Assembly: GCA_016707485.1 (NCBI GenBank)
Contig: JADJHN010000001.1
Span: 496,001 to 560,000 of the forward strand
Direction: 5' to 3'
DNA: 64,000 bases
From: Lysobacterales bacterium
Lineage (GTDB): Bacteria > Pseudomonadota > Gammaproteobacteria > Xanthomonadales > Rhodanobacteraceae
Positions 54,840 through 63,696 of this stretch are shown in pieces. Each line of letters starts with the position of its first letter. Position 1 is the first letter of the stretch. The notes beneath the pieces were generated by a model. The model did not search any database and was not told the origin of the DNA. It saw only the letters and a program-made list of their open reading frames with translations. A program made the position numbers and the translations under genes.

Positions 54840-56957
54840 ATGAGCTGGATCTTGCGGCCCGCGTTGCTCGTTGCCGGCTTGCTCGCCATGGCCAGCGTGC
54901 GTGCCGAAGCAGGCAAGGTCGAAAACACAACCGTGCAGGAATCGACCAGCAGCCTGATTCAGCTTGCCGCACTTGCCGGGCAAGCCCTGGAACCTGCCAG
55001 ATTGCTGATCACCCGCCTCGCCGGGGTTGATGCCGGGCTGCTGCTGGCGACGGCGCAGGCGCATGCCATGCAGGCCCTGCACGCCGCCGATCCGGCACGT
55101 GCGGCCTGGCATGATGTCGCGCAACTCGCGCAGCTTGCAGGAAACGCCAAGGCGCAAATGCGCGCGATTGAACAACAGGCGGAAATGAACCTGCTGCTCA
55201 GCGATTATGCCGCTGCCAGCAGGCAAGCCGATGCCCTGCTCGCCCTGGCCAGACGCGAGCACGCGAACAACTACGAAGCTTCGGCACACGGCTACTACGG
55301 CGTCGTCGCGCGCCGGCGCGGCGATCTTGATGCGGCGTTGGAGCACTACACGCTTGCCATCGGCATGCTGCGCCACAGCGGCGACGAGTTTCGCCTGGCG
55401 CTGATGATCGGCAACCTCGGCACCGTGTTCCGTGACCGCGGCGATTTTGCCCGCGCCCTGGAACTGCAACTGGAGTCGCTGGCCATCCGCGAGCGCATTG
55501 GCGATCACCTTGAAACGACCTTGCGCAACATCGCCCTGCTCTATCGCGAAATCGAGGACGAGGACAACGCCCGCAGGTATTTCGAACGCGCGCTCGCCGC
55601 AGTGGATCGCCACGCCAATCCCGAGCGCTATGCCTCGGTCATCGGCAGCTACGCAAGCCTGCTCAATGACGTCGGCGATCATGCCGCCGCACTCGGCGCG
55701 GCGCGGGAGGCACTGGCCATCGACAGCGGCCTCGGCAATCGCGCCAACCAGGGCCTGGAGCGCCTTGAAATCGGGCGTGCCCTGCATGGACTGGACGAAG
55801 ACACGGAAGCCGCCGAACAACTCGAATCCGCGCTGGAAATCGGCCGCCGGCTCGGTCAGCACGAGATTGTCGCGCGCGCCCTGCTCAGCCTTGCCGAGAT
55901 CAACCAGATCCAGCACAACTCCCTGCGTGCGCGCGGCATGATCGATGAGGCGATTGCCGGACTGGAAACCGCCTTGCTGCGACCGCAACTTGCCCGTGCC
56001 TATGCCTTGCGCGAAAAGATCGCGCTCGCCGATCGCGATCCGGCCACCGCATTGCGTTTCCTGCGCCTGTATTCCGAGCAGCGTGAATTGCTGATCGGCA
56101 CACGCGCCAGCCGTCAACTCGGCGTCCTGCAGGCCCGCCATGCCCGCGCCGAAGCCGACAAGGATCTCGCCCTGCTGCAGAAGGACAACGAACTGCAGGC
56201 CGTGCGCATCGACAAGCAGGATGTCGAACGCCAGCTTGGCATGGTCGGCCTGGTCGGCCTGCTGCTTGCCCTGTTCCTGATTTCCTGGCGTTTCCAGGGC
56301 ATGCGCCAGCTCAATGCCGCCCTGCGCCTGAAGAACGACGAGATCGATGCAAAGAGCCAGGCGCTGGCGCTGGCCAATCTCCACCTCGAACAACGCGCCA
56401 GCGAACTTTATCGCGCCGCCATCAGCGACCCGCTGACCGGCGTGCACAACCGCGCGCACCTGCGCGAGCTGATCGAAGACCGTATTGCCCATTGCTGGCC
56501 GAGCGCGGTTCCGCTGGCAGTGCTGCTGATTGATTTCGATCATTTCAAGCAGGTCAATGACCAGCTCGGTCACCTGCATGGCGATCGCGTCCTGCTTGCC
56601 GGAGTCGCCAGCATCCGCGAATGCCTGCGCAGCGGCGACATCCTCGGCCGCTTTGGCGGCGAGGAATTCGTCGTCATGCTCGAGGGTGCGCGTGCCGTTG
56701 CCGCGGTGGAGGTTGCCGAGTGTGTGCGGGCGCAGGTGCAGCTCTCGCTGGCCGGCATCGATACCGGCGGCATCGCGGTCACGGTCAGCGTCGGCATTGC
56801 CTTGCTCGCCGATCTCGCCAAGGCGGAGCAGGCAAGCGTCGATGCCTTGCTGGATGCCAGCGACCGCGCCATGTACCTGGCCAAGGCCGCTGGCCGCAAT
56901 CGCATTGCCCGCTTCAGCACGGCCGCGGCAGCTCGTGGAGATATGGAAAATGCCTGA
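54840..56957 (+). CDS. TPR-containing diguanylate cyclase, membrane-bound
   Basis: A 705-residue c-di-GMP synthase. A leader (LRPALLVAGLLAMASVRAEA) directs the TPR-rich part (about 40-450, e.g. HGYYGVVARRRGDLDAALEHY) to the periplasm. A transmembrane helix (LGMVGLVGLLLALFLISW) precedes a short coiled coil and the GGDEF domain. The active site GGEEF is intact, and the inhibitory RxxD (RSGD) lies five residues before it, so product inhibition is expected. ATG 54840 is chosen for the GGGGGAT upstream; 54822 is possible. Its stop overlaps the next gene. Confidence 0.9.
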   Translation: MSWILRPALLVAGLLAMASVRAEAGKVENTTVQESTSSLIQLAALAGQALEPARLLITRLAGVDAGLLLATAQAHAMQALHAADPARAAWHDVAQLAQLAGNAKAQMRAIEQQAEMNLLLSDYAAASRQADALLALARREHANNYEASAHGYYGVVARRRGDLDAALEHYTLAIGMLRHSGDEFRLALMIGNLGTVFRDRGDFARALELQLESLAIRERIGDHLETTLRNIALLYREIEDEDNARRYFERALAAVDRHANPERYASVIGSYASLLNDVGDHAAALGAAREALAIDSGLGNRANQGLERLEIGRALHGLDEDTEAAEQLESALEIGRRLGQHEIVARALLSLAEINQIQHNSLRARGMIDEAIAGLETALLRPQLARAYALREKIALADRDPATALRFLRLYSEQRELLIGTRASRQLGVLQARHARAEADKDLALLQKDNELQAVRIDKQDVERQLGMVGLVGLLLALFLISWRFQGMRQLNAALRLKNDEIDAKSQALALANLHLEQRASELYRAAISDPLTGVHNRAHLRELIEDRIAHCWPSAVPLAVLLIDFDHFKQVNDQLGHLHGDRVLLAGVASIRECLRSGDILGRFGGEEFVVMLEGARAVAAVEVAECVRAQVQLSLAGIDTGGIAVTVSVGIALLADLAKAEQASVDALLDASDRAMYLAKAAGRNRIARFSTAAAARGDMENA

Positions 56958-57621
56958 TTTCATCAAGATCAACAGCAGCGGCATGCAGTGCATCGGCGCG
57001 TATCGCGCGCAGCCGGCCGACCCGCCGAAGGGCGGCATCGTCGTGATTCAGGAAATCTTCGGCGTCAACGCGCACATCCGCGATGTCGTCGAGCGCTTTG
57101 CCGAAGCCGGCTATGTGGCCATCGCCCCGGCGTTTTTCGATCATGTGGAGAGCGATGTCGAACTGAATTACGACGCCGCCGGCATCGCACGCGGCCGGGC
57201 CTTGATCAGCGAACTCGACATCGACCAGGTCATGGCCGATGTCGGCAGCGCCGCGGATTCGATCCGCTCGGCCGGCAAGATCGGCGTGGTCGGTTATTGC
57301 TGGGGCGGCACCATCGCCATGCTTGCGGCAAGCCGGCTTGGACTGCCCGCAGTCAGCTACTACGGCGCACGCAATGTCGCCTGGCTGCATGAAAACTTTT
57401 CGGCACCGCTGCAATTCCACTTCGGCGCGAAGGATTCCTCGATTCCGCCCGAAGCCATCGAGCGCCACCGTGAATGCCTGCCCGCTTCGGAAATCCACGT
57501 CTATCCGGCTGCGCACGGCTTCAATTGCGACCGGCGCCAGGATTTCGATGCGGCCAGCGCCGCCCTCGCCCGCGCACGCACGCTGGACTTCTTCGCGCGC
57601 CATCTCGGATCGTCGCCATGA
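56950..57621 (+). CDS. dienelactone hydrolase family protein
   Basis: A 223-residue alpha/beta-hydrolase. The nucleophile is a Cys in GVVGYCWGGTIAML, as in dienelactone hydrolase; the Asp and His follow in FHFGAKDSSIPP and YPAAHGFNCD. The N-terminus VVIQEIFGVNAHIRD is conserved. The ATG at 56950 overlaps the diguanylate cyclase stop by eight bases and has GGAG upstream. The natural substrate is unknown. Confidence 0.9.
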   Translation: MPDFIKINSSGMQCIGAYRAQPADPPKGGIVVIQEIFGVNAHIRDVVERFAEAGYVAIAPAFFDHVESDVELNYDAAGIARGRALISELDIDQVMADVGSAADSIRSAGKIGVVGYCWGGTIAMLAASRLGLPAVSYYGARNVAWLHENFSAPLQFHFGAKDSSIPPEAIERHRECLPASEIHVYPAAHGFNCDRRQDFDAASAALARARTLDFFARHLGSSP

Positions 57622-58034
57622 ATCCTGCGCACTTCGTGCTCGATGAGCGACTCGCCGCCGAGTCGCAACCGCTGTGCCGATTCGAGCTATCCGATGTTCG
57701 CTTGATGAATGACGCGAACTATCCGTGGCTGATCCTGGTACCGCGGATTGCCGGCGTGCGTGAACTGATCGATCTCGATGCAGGCCAACGCCGTCGCCTT
57801 GGCGATGAAACCGATCGCGCCGCACGCCTGCTGCGCGATGCTTTTCGTCCGCGCAAACTCAACGTGGCCGCACTGGGCAATGTCGTCGCCCAGTTGCATG
57901 TGCATGTCATCGCGCGCTTCGAGGATGACCCGGCCTGGCCGGCGCCGGTCTGGGGCCGCGTGGAAGCGCGACCATATTCGCCCGAGGCCTTGATCGAGCG
58001 GATCGACCTGCTCCAAGGCTTGCTGCACACGTGA
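57618..58034 (+). CDS. HIT domain protein
   Basis: A 138-residue histidine-triad protein. The motif QLHVHVIARFEDDPAWPAP has two of the three usual histidines; the third position is Ala or Arg (HVHVIA), so the triad is HxHx-type as in a subgroup with altered activity. The core NYPWLILVPRIAGVRELIDL is typical. The ATG overlaps the preceding stop and the stop overlaps the pxpB start. Role in the operon is unknown. Confidence 0.88.
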   Translation: MNPAHFVLDERLAAESQPLCRFELSDVRLMNDANYPWLILVPRIAGVRELIDLDAGQRRRLGDETDRAARLLRDAFRPRKLNVAALGNVVAQLHVHVIARFEDDPAWPAPVWGRVEARPYSPEALIERIDLLQGLLHT

Positions 58035-58726
58035 GTAGCGCGTTCAACGTCGAGACGCTCGGCGAAGATGCCTTGCTGTTGCGTTTTGGCCATGCCATCG
58101 ATCCGCAGACCAATCGCCGCGTGCATGCCTGCGCCGCCGCTCTCGCCCGGCAGCGTCCGCCGTGGCTGCTGGATATCGTGCCGGCGTTTTCCACGCTGGC
58201 GCTGGCCATCGACGTGGAGGCTTTCAACGATTCCAGCGAGCCCCTTGCCGATGCACGACGCTGGCTGGAATCGCTCGATCCGGGCCGGCCCGGCGCCGAC
58301 ATCGATGAAGATGCACGCCGGCATGAGATCCCGCTGCACTACGGCGGCGAGCATGGTCCCGATCTCGAAGCACTCGCCAGGCATGCCGGCCTCAGCGTGG
58401 CACAGGTGATCGCCTTGCACACCGCCGTCGAATACCGCGTAGGCATGCTCGGCTTTGCGCCGGGATTCCCGTATCTGATCGGCATGGATGAGCGCCTGTC
58501 GATGCCGCGCCACGCCACGCCGCGCACGCGGGTGCAAGCAGGCAGCGTCGGCATCGCCGGCGCGCAGACCGGCATCTACCCGGGCACCGGTCCTGGTGGC
58601 TGGCAGATCATCGGCCGCACCGACGCCATCCTGTTCGACGCGACGCAGGAGCGACCCGCCCTGCTCGAACCGGGCGATCGCGTGCGCTTCATCGACATCG
58701 ATGCACGCCAGGAATCTTCCTCATGA
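58031..58726 (+). CDS. pxpB: 5-oxoprolinase subunit PxpB
   Basis: A 231-residue subunit of ATP-dependent 5-oxoprolinase (formerly KipI). Family motifs: GEDALLLRFGHAID near the start and GFAPGFPYLIGMDERLSMPR, then GSVGIAGAQTGIYPGTGPGGW. The start is GTG at 58031, overlapping the stop of the HIT gene. PxpB and PxpC together activate the substrate for PxpA. Confidence 0.94.
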   Translation: MSSAFNVETLGEDALLLRFGHAIDPQTNRRVHACAAALARQRPPWLLDIVPAFSTLALAIDVEAFNDSSEPLADARRWLESLDPGRPGADIDEDARRHEIPLHYGGEHGPDLEALARHAGLSVAQVIALHTAVEYRVGMLGFAPGFPYLIGMDERLSMPRHATPRTRVQAGSVGIAGAQTGIYPGTGPGGWQIIGRTDAILFDATQERPALLEPGDRVRFIDIDARQESSS

Positions 58727-59676
58727 GCCTGACGATCCTCGCCGGCGGTCTGCTCAGCAGCGTGCAAGGGCGCACGCGCATCGGCTGGCGCCATCTCGGC
58801 GTCGGCGGTTCCGGCGCGCTTGATGCGTTTTCGTTTGCCGTGGCCAACCTGCTGGCCGGCAATGTCGCCGATGCCGCGACGATTGAAATCACCCTCGCCG
58901 GCCCGCGCCTGCATTTCGACGACGCCGCCCGCATCGCGATTTGCGGAGCAGAGATCGATGCAAATGTCGACGGACAAGCACTGCCAAGCTGGCGACGCAT
59001 CGACATTCCCGCAGGCAGCGAACTGCGACTCGGCACCTGTCGACGCGGTGCGCGCGCCTACCTCGCCATTGCCGGCGGCCTCGACATCGAGTGCGTGCTC
59101 GGCAGCCCGAGCACCGATCTGCGTGCCGGCTTCGGCGGCGTGGCCGGGCGCACCTTGCAAGCTGGCGATCGGCTCGACTGGGCTGGCGGATTCCATCCGC
59201 AATGCGAACGGGCCGTCATCGATACGCGCTGGATCGATCCGGCTCCGGATCTCGATTTTTCCGCCGCGCCGATCATCCATGTGCTGCCCGCTGGCGATGC
59301 GCTGGCCAATGCCGAGGCGCTGTTCACCGGCACATGGAAGGTCGGCACCGCCAGCAATCGCCAGGGCCTGCGCCTGGAAGGTGCACAGCTGCAAATTGCC
59401 GATCCGCGCGAGCGAATTTCCGAACCGGTCTTTCCGGGCACGCTGCAATTGCCGCCCGATGGCCAACCGATCCTGCTGCTCGCCGATGCGCAGACCCACG
59501 GCGGCTATCCGCGCATCGGCCACGTCATCCACGCCGATTGGCCTCGACTCGCGCAGTTGCGCGCGGGCGATTCGCTGCGCTTTGTGCCTTGCGATGCCCG
59601 CCAGGCGCAACAGAAACGCCTCGAACAGCGTCAACGCCTCGCGCGCATGGCCATTGCAATTGCCGCGAAAGGATGA
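58723..59676 (+). CDS. pxpC: 5-oxoprolinase subunit PxpC
   Basis: A 317-residue biotin-dependent-carboxyltransferase-like subunit (formerly KipA). Core: GLLSSVQGRTRIGWRHLGVG, GALDAFSFAVANLLAGN, RAYLAIAGGLDIECVLGSPS, and the C-terminal GGYPRIGHVIHADWPRLAQL. It overlaps pxpB by four bases and its stop overlaps the small Cys-rich ORF. Confidence 0.94.
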   Translation: MSLTILAGGLLSSVQGRTRIGWRHLGVGGSGALDAFSFAVANLLAGNVADAATIEITLAGPRLHFDDAARIAICGAEIDANVDGQALPSWRRIDIPAGSELRLGTCRRGARAYLAIAGGLDIECVLGSPSTDLRAGFGGVAGRTLQAGDRLDWAGGFHPQCERAVIDTRWIDPAPDLDFSAAPIIHVLPAGDALANAEALFTGTWKVGTASNRQGLRLEGAQLQIADPRERISEPVFPGTLQLPPDGQPILLLADAQTHGGYPRIGHVIHADWPRLAQLRAGDSLRFVPCDARQAQQKRLEQRQRLARMAIAIAAKG

Positions 59677-59813
59677 CCGCTGCCGATTGCGCCACCGGTC
59701 TCCCCGGTGTTGAATGCGGAGACCCGCAATGCCCCCGGTGTCTGCTGCCCACGCAGTGCTGCCCACTGGTGGCATGTAAATGCGGACGTGTCGCTACCGG
59801 AATGACGAATTGA
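59673..59813 (+). CDS. 46-residue cysteine-rich ORF between pxpC and pxpA
   Basis: The frame starts with an ATG that forms ATGA with the pxpC stop and ends in a TGA that overlaps the likely TTG start of pxpA. Its 46 residues contain eight cysteines, in a zinc-knuckle-like pattern ECGDPQCPRC, QCC and CKCG. Perfect nesting between two operon genes and the cysteine density argue for a real small protein. It was too short for routine prediction. No family is recognised; the alternative is a chance frame in high-GC DNA. Confidence 0.5.
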   Translation: MTAADCATGLPGVECGDPQCPRCLLPTQCCPLVACKCGRVATGMTN

Positions 59814-60583
59814 ACGGCAACAAGCAGCACATCGATTTCAATTGCGACCTTGGTGAAGGTTGCGGCAACGATGCGGCGATCATTCCGCTGATCAGTTCGG
59901 CGAACATTGCCTGTGGCGCGCATGCCGGTGATGAAACCAGCATGCGCGAAACCTTGCGCCTGTGCCGCGCGTTCGGCGTCGCTGCCGGCGCACATCCGGG
60001 ACATGCCGATCGGGAGCACTTTGGCCGCCGTGACCTGCGATTGGATCCAGGCGCAGTTTCCGCACTGATCAGCGAACAGTTGCAGCGGCTTGCTGCACTG
60101 GCGCGTGACGAAGGCGTGCGCCTGGTCCATGTCAAGCCGCATGGCGCGCTTTACAACCAGGCCGCGTGCGACGCGCTGCTTGCCGATGCCGTCGCCGCTG
60201 CGGTGCGTGACTTCGATGCGAAGCTGATCCTTGTTGGCCTGGCGGGCAGCGCCTTGCCGGAAGCGGGCCTGCGGGCAGGGCTGCGGGTTGCCCGCGAAGC
60301 GTTTGCCGACCGTCGCTATCTGGCCGACGCCAGTCTCGCCCCGCGCGGCATGCAGGGTGCCGTGATCGATGCAGTCGGCGATGCGGTTGCGCAGGCACTG
60401 TCGATCGTGCAATCCGGCCAGGTCGACACGCTGGATGGCGCTCGCATCACCTTGCGCTGCGATACCCTGTGCCTGCATGGCGATCGTGCGGATGCGGTTG
60501 AATTCGCCCTGCGTTTGCGCGCTGCATTCGATGCCCTCGGCGTCCGCATTGCTGCCCTGGACAGCCGACGTCAGACACCATGA
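59810..60583 (+). CDS. pxpA: 5-oxoprolinase subunit PxpA
   Basis: A 257-residue LamB/YcsF-family subunit that hydrolyses the activated 5-oxoproline to glutamate. It has the opening IDFNCDLGEGCGNDAAI, ANIACGAHAGDETSM, GAHPGHADREHFGRRDL, and HVKPHGALYNQAACD with metal-binding residues. The TTG start at 59810 places homology eight residues in and overlaps the stop of the small ORF; the in-frame ATG at 59780 would overlap that ORF by 34 bases. Confidence 0.93.
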   Translation: MNGNKQHIDFNCDLGEGCGNDAAIIPLISSANIACGAHAGDETSMRETLRLCRAFGVAAGAHPGHADREHFGRRDLRLDPGAVSALISEQLQRLAALARDEGVRLVHVKPHGALYNQAACDALLADAVAAAVRDFDAKLILVGLAGSALPEAGLRAGLRVAREAFADRRYLADASLAPRGMQGAVIDAVGDAVAQALSIVQSGQVDTLDGARITLRCDTLCLHGDRADAVEFALRLRAAFDALGVRIAALDSRRQTP

Positions 60584-60610
60584 ACCCTGCTTGCGAGATC
60601 GGAGTCCCGA

Positions 60611-61327
60611 ATGCCTGATGTCATCAATTATTGGCCGCTGCTCGGCGTCGGCGTCGTCGTCGCTGGATTTGCGCTGCGCCGCAATCCGGTGCTGGTCGTG
60701 GTGATTGCCGGCATCGTCAGCGCGCTCGCTGCCGGCATGAGTGTTGCCGATCTGCTGGCCCTGCTCGGCAGGATCTTTGTCGAGAATCGGATGTTGCTGT
60801 TGTTCCTGCTGATCCTGCCGGTGATCGGCTTGCTCGAGCATTACGGCTTGCGCGAGCGGGCGCGAAGCTGGATCGCCGGATTCCGCGGCCTGACCCTGAC
60901 CCGCTTCCAGGTCACTTATCTCGGTTTGCGCCAGTTGCTCAGCATGGCCGGCTTGACGCACGTCGCCGGACATCCGCAAACCGTGCGTCCGCTGGTTGCA
61001 CCGATGAGCGAGGCGGCCGCCGAGCGCAGCCTCGGCGGCGAACTGACCGACGAGGAACGCGCCATCGTCCGCGCCAGCGCGGCAGCGACCGACAACGTCG
61101 GATTGTTCTTTGGCGAGGATGTGTTCATGGCATTCGGCGCGGTGCTGCTGATCCAGGGTTTCTATGCGCGCAATGGCATCGAGCTGGAACCCCTGGCGAT
61201 CTCGCTGTGGGCGCTGCCGACCGCCGTTGCGGCGTTCATCATCCACGCCATTCGGTTGCGCCTGCTGCAACGTCGTCTGGTGCGCGACCGTGCCAGAGCC
61301 GACGGAGCGCGCGATGCTGCGCATTGA
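60611..61327 (+). CDS. 5-oxoproline transporter, DUF969 family subunit
   Basis: A 238-residue inner-membrane protein with about five helices. The block HYGLRERARSWIAGFRGLT and RQLLSMAGLTHVAGHPQTVRP, with AAATDNVGLFFGEDVF later, is typical of DUF969. It is nearly always paired with DUF979 next to pcp and pxpA. Transport of pyroglutamate is inferred from the family name and context. It overlaps the next gene by 14 bases. Confidence 0.9.
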   Translation: MPDVINYWPLLGVGVVVAGFALRRNPVLVVVIAGIVSALAAGMSVADLLALLGRIFVENRMLLLFLLILPVIGLLEHYGLRERARSWIAGFRGLTLTRFQVTYLGLRQLLSMAGLTHVAGHPQTVRPLVAPMSEAAAERSLGGELTDEERAIVRASAAATDNVGLFFGEDVFMAFGAVLLIQGFYARNGIELEPLAISLWALPTAVAAFIIHAIRLRLLQRRLVRDRARADGARDAAH

Positions 61328-62285
61328 ATACCTTTATTGGCTGGTCGGTGCTTTCCTGATTGCATGCGCCGTGCTCAACCTGCGCGAGCGCCATTACTCG
61401 ATGGCCGCGTTCTGGTTGATCCTCGCCGGTCCATTCGTGTTCGGCGATGCGATCCTCGGCGCATTGAAACAGGACCAGGCGTGGCCGGCGCAGGCGATGG
61501 GCGTCGGCGTCATCGCGCTCGGTCTGCTCGCTGCGCGCGGACGCTTGCGCATGACCGCCGATGGGCCGGGCGAACAGGAGCAGCGCAACCAATCGGCAAC
61601 GCGCCTCGGCAATCGCCTGTTCGGCCCGGCGCTGGCAATCCCGGCGCTGACCGTCGCACTCTTCCTCGGCGGAAAAATCCTCGCCTCGCAAGGCATCGAG
61701 CTGCTCGATCCAAAAAACCTGACCTTGACCGCACTCGGCCTGGCCAGCGTGCTTGCCCTTTTCGCGGCGTTCCGGGTGACCCGCGCGAAACCGCTGCAGT
61801 CGATCCATGAAGGCCGACGCCTGCTTGATTCACTCGGCTGGGCGGTGCTGTTGCCAATGATCCTGGCTACCCTGGGCGGCGTGTTTGCCGCAACCGGAGT
61901 CGGCGATGCGATTGCCGCGCTGACCAGCGCGGTGATCCCGATCGACAACCGCATCGCCTGCCTGCTCGCGTTTGCCTTCGGCATGGTTTTCTTCACCGTC
62001 ATCATGGGCAACGCGTTTGCCGCGTTCCCGGTGATGATGGCGGGCATCGGCCTGCCCTTGCTGATCCTGCGACATGGGGCCGATCCGGCCATCCTCGGCG
62101 CAATCGGCATGCTCACCGGCTACTGCGGGACCCTGCTGACGCCGATGGCGGCAAATTTCAATATCGTGCCTGCAGTCCTGCTTGAACTGCCCGATCAATA
62201 CGGCGTGATCCGCTCGCAGATCCCCACCGCGCTGGGCCTGATGGCCGTCAACATCCTGCTGATGATCGTGCTGGTGTTCCGATGA
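61314..62285 (+). CDS. 5-oxoproline transporter, DUF979 family subunit
   Basis: A 323-residue membrane protein with about nine helices. It starts MLRIEYLYWLVGAFLIACA, contains GVFAATGVGDAIAALTSAVIP, GMVFFTVIMGNAFAAFPVMM and GYCGTLLTPMAANFNIVPA. The ATG at 61314 lies inside the DUF969 gene; the much longer open frame upstream is not needed. Its stop overlaps the pcp start by four bases. Confidence 0.92.
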   Translation: MLRIEYLYWLVGAFLIACAVLNLRERHYSMAAFWLILAGPFVFGDAILGALKQDQAWPAQAMGVGVIALGLLAARGRLRMTADGPGEQEQRNQSATRLGNRLFGPALAIPALTVALFLGGKILASQGIELLDPKNLTLTALGLASVLALFAAFRVTRAKPLQSIHEGRRLLDSLGWAVLLPMILATLGGVFAATGVGDAIAALTSAVIPIDNRIACLLAFAFGMVFFTVIMGNAFAAFPVMMAGIGLPLLILRHGADPAILGAIGMLTGYCGTLLTPMAANFNIVPAVLLELPDQYGVIRSQIPTALGLMAVNILLMIVLVFR

Positions 62286-62935
62286 GCGCGCCTTGCGTGT
62301 TGTTGCTGGGTTTCGAGCCGTTTGCCGGCGAGGCGGTCAATCCCTCCGCGGAAATCGTCCGCCATCTCGAAGGCGCGATGGTCGGTGCGCACCGGGTTGT
62401 CTCCGCCGTGCTGCCGGTTTCGTTCGCCGATGCACCGCTGCGCCTGGCAGAAGCGCTCGATCGGCATCTTCCGGAATTGGTGATCGCACTCGGCCAGGCG
62501 GGTGGCCGCGCGGACATTTCGCTGGAGCGCGTGGCGATCAACCTGATCGATGCGCGCATTGCCGACAACAGCGGCTTGCAGCCGATCGACGTGGAAGTCC
62601 TGCGCGATGGCCCGGGTGCGTATTTTTCGACCCTGCCACTGAAGGCGATCCACGCACGACTGCGGCAGCGCGGCGTGCCCGCGTCACTTTCGCTGAGCGC
62701 GGGATGCTATGTCTGCAACCAGGTCTTCTACTGGCTCGGCCACCTGCTGTCGACCGAGCATGGGCACGCGCGCGGCGGATTCATTCATGTGCCCTGGCTG
62801 CCGGAACAGGCGGCACGCCATCCTGGCGAACCGGGCATGCCGCTGGCGATGATGATCGAGGGCGTGCGCGAAGCCGTCGATTGCGCCTTGCACACGACCA
62901 TCGACCTCGACGTTGCCGGCGGCTACACGCATTGA
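62282..62935 (+). CDS. pcp: pyroglutamyl-peptidase I (pyrrolidone-carboxylate peptidase)
   Basis: A 217-residue cysteine peptidase that removes N-terminal pyroglutamate from peptides. The catalytic triad is visible: E82 in RADISLERVAIN, C145 in SAGCYVCNQVFYW, and H169 in GGFIHVPWLPEQA. It closes the 5-oxoproline module: pyroglutamate freed here can be used by PxpABC. Confidence 0.96.
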   Translation: MSAPCVLLLGFEPFAGEAVNPSAEIVRHLEGAMVGAHRVVSAVLPVSFADAPLRLAEALDRHLPELVIALGQAGGRADISLERVAINLIDARIADNSGLQPIDVEVLRDGPGAYFSTLPLKAIHARLRQRGVPASLSLSAGCYVCNQVFYWLGHLLSTEHGHARGGFIHVPWLPEQAARHPGEPGMPLAMMIEGVREAVDCALHTTIDLDVAGGYTH

Positions 62936-62951
62936 GCTTTCGCGCAACGCC

Positions 62952-63641
62952 TCAGCAGCCTTCGCCTTTCTTCTTGACCGGGGTGACTTCGATGACCAGC
63001 TTGCCGGTCTCGACATAGGGCAATTGCACTTTCACCGGATCGGTCGAGTAGTAGAAACCGCCCTTGCTGGCGGCCTTGAGCTTGTCACGCGATTTCGATT
63101 CGTAGAACTTCCCGGGTGCCGATGCCGGTGTCGCCACGACGAAGCGGCGCACGTCTTCGAGGTTCACGCAGGCCAGCAGGCGGGTTGGCTTGAACGGGCG
63201 GATATCGATCTGCAAGGGCTCGACCAGGGTGGAATCACGCACCTTGCCGGCATCGTCAAGCACATACAGGATCGGCTTGAACACGGCATTGCCGCGCCCC
63301 TGCGGATTGCTTTCGGCAATGACCTGGACGCGCACGGCTATGTTCTTGAACTCGCGGGCGAGCTCGATCTCGCGAAAGCGGCTCTTGCCCTTGGGGAAAT
63401 CCCTTTGCTCCGCATCGGTGCCGATGGAGATGCGTTCGGGCCGATCGAATCCCAGCACGACGACGCCTTCATCCGGGGCACGAGCCACCGGCGGACTGGA
63501 GGGCTTTTCGCCGAACAGGCGATCTTTCCACAGCGTGAACGGATTGGCCGCAAACGCCGTCCCGCTCAGCAGCGCAATCGGCAGCAGCAAGCATGCGAAC
63601 CTGCGCAGCACGCCAGTTTGGCGGCGATCTTCGGATCTCAC
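62952..63641 (-). CDS. MalM-like secreted protein
   Basis: A 229-residue exported protein (signal segment RRFACLLLPIALLSGTAFAA). The C-terminal half, with VFKPILYVLDDAGKVRD, RRFVVATPASAPGKFYES and PYVETGKLVIEVTPVK, resembles the MalM family (maltose operon periplasmic protein of E. coli); the match is by pattern only. The start is uncertain: GTG at 63641 or 63611; no good ribosome site was seen. No mal gene is nearby. Confidence 0.62.
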   Translation of the reverse strand: MRSEDRRQTGVLRRFACLLLPIALLSGTAFAANPFTLWKDRLFGEKPSSPPVARAPDEGVVVLGFDRPERISIGTDAEQRDFPKGKSRFREIELAREFKNIAVRVQVIAESNPQGRGNAVFKPILYVLDDAGKVRDSTLVEPLQIDIRPFKPTRLLACVNLEDVRRFVVATPASAPGKFYESKSRDKLKAASKGGFYYSTDPVKVQLPYVETGKLVIEVTPVKKKGEGC

Positions 63642-63696
63642 CAGGCAGCGGTCGGCTGGCCGACCGGACAGGCCAGCGCTCGACGATCGAAACGCG

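Noticed and set aside
54666..57038. Minus-strand open frame of about 790 codons continuing upstream of the DUF3025 gene
   Set aside because: It is exactly antisense to the TPR-diguanylate cyclase and the start of the hydrolase gene, both with clear domains; its translation is low-complexity. Long antisense frames are common in high-GC DNA.
59525..61324. Minus-strand open frame of 599 codons
   Set aside because: Antisense to pxpC, pxpA and DUF969.
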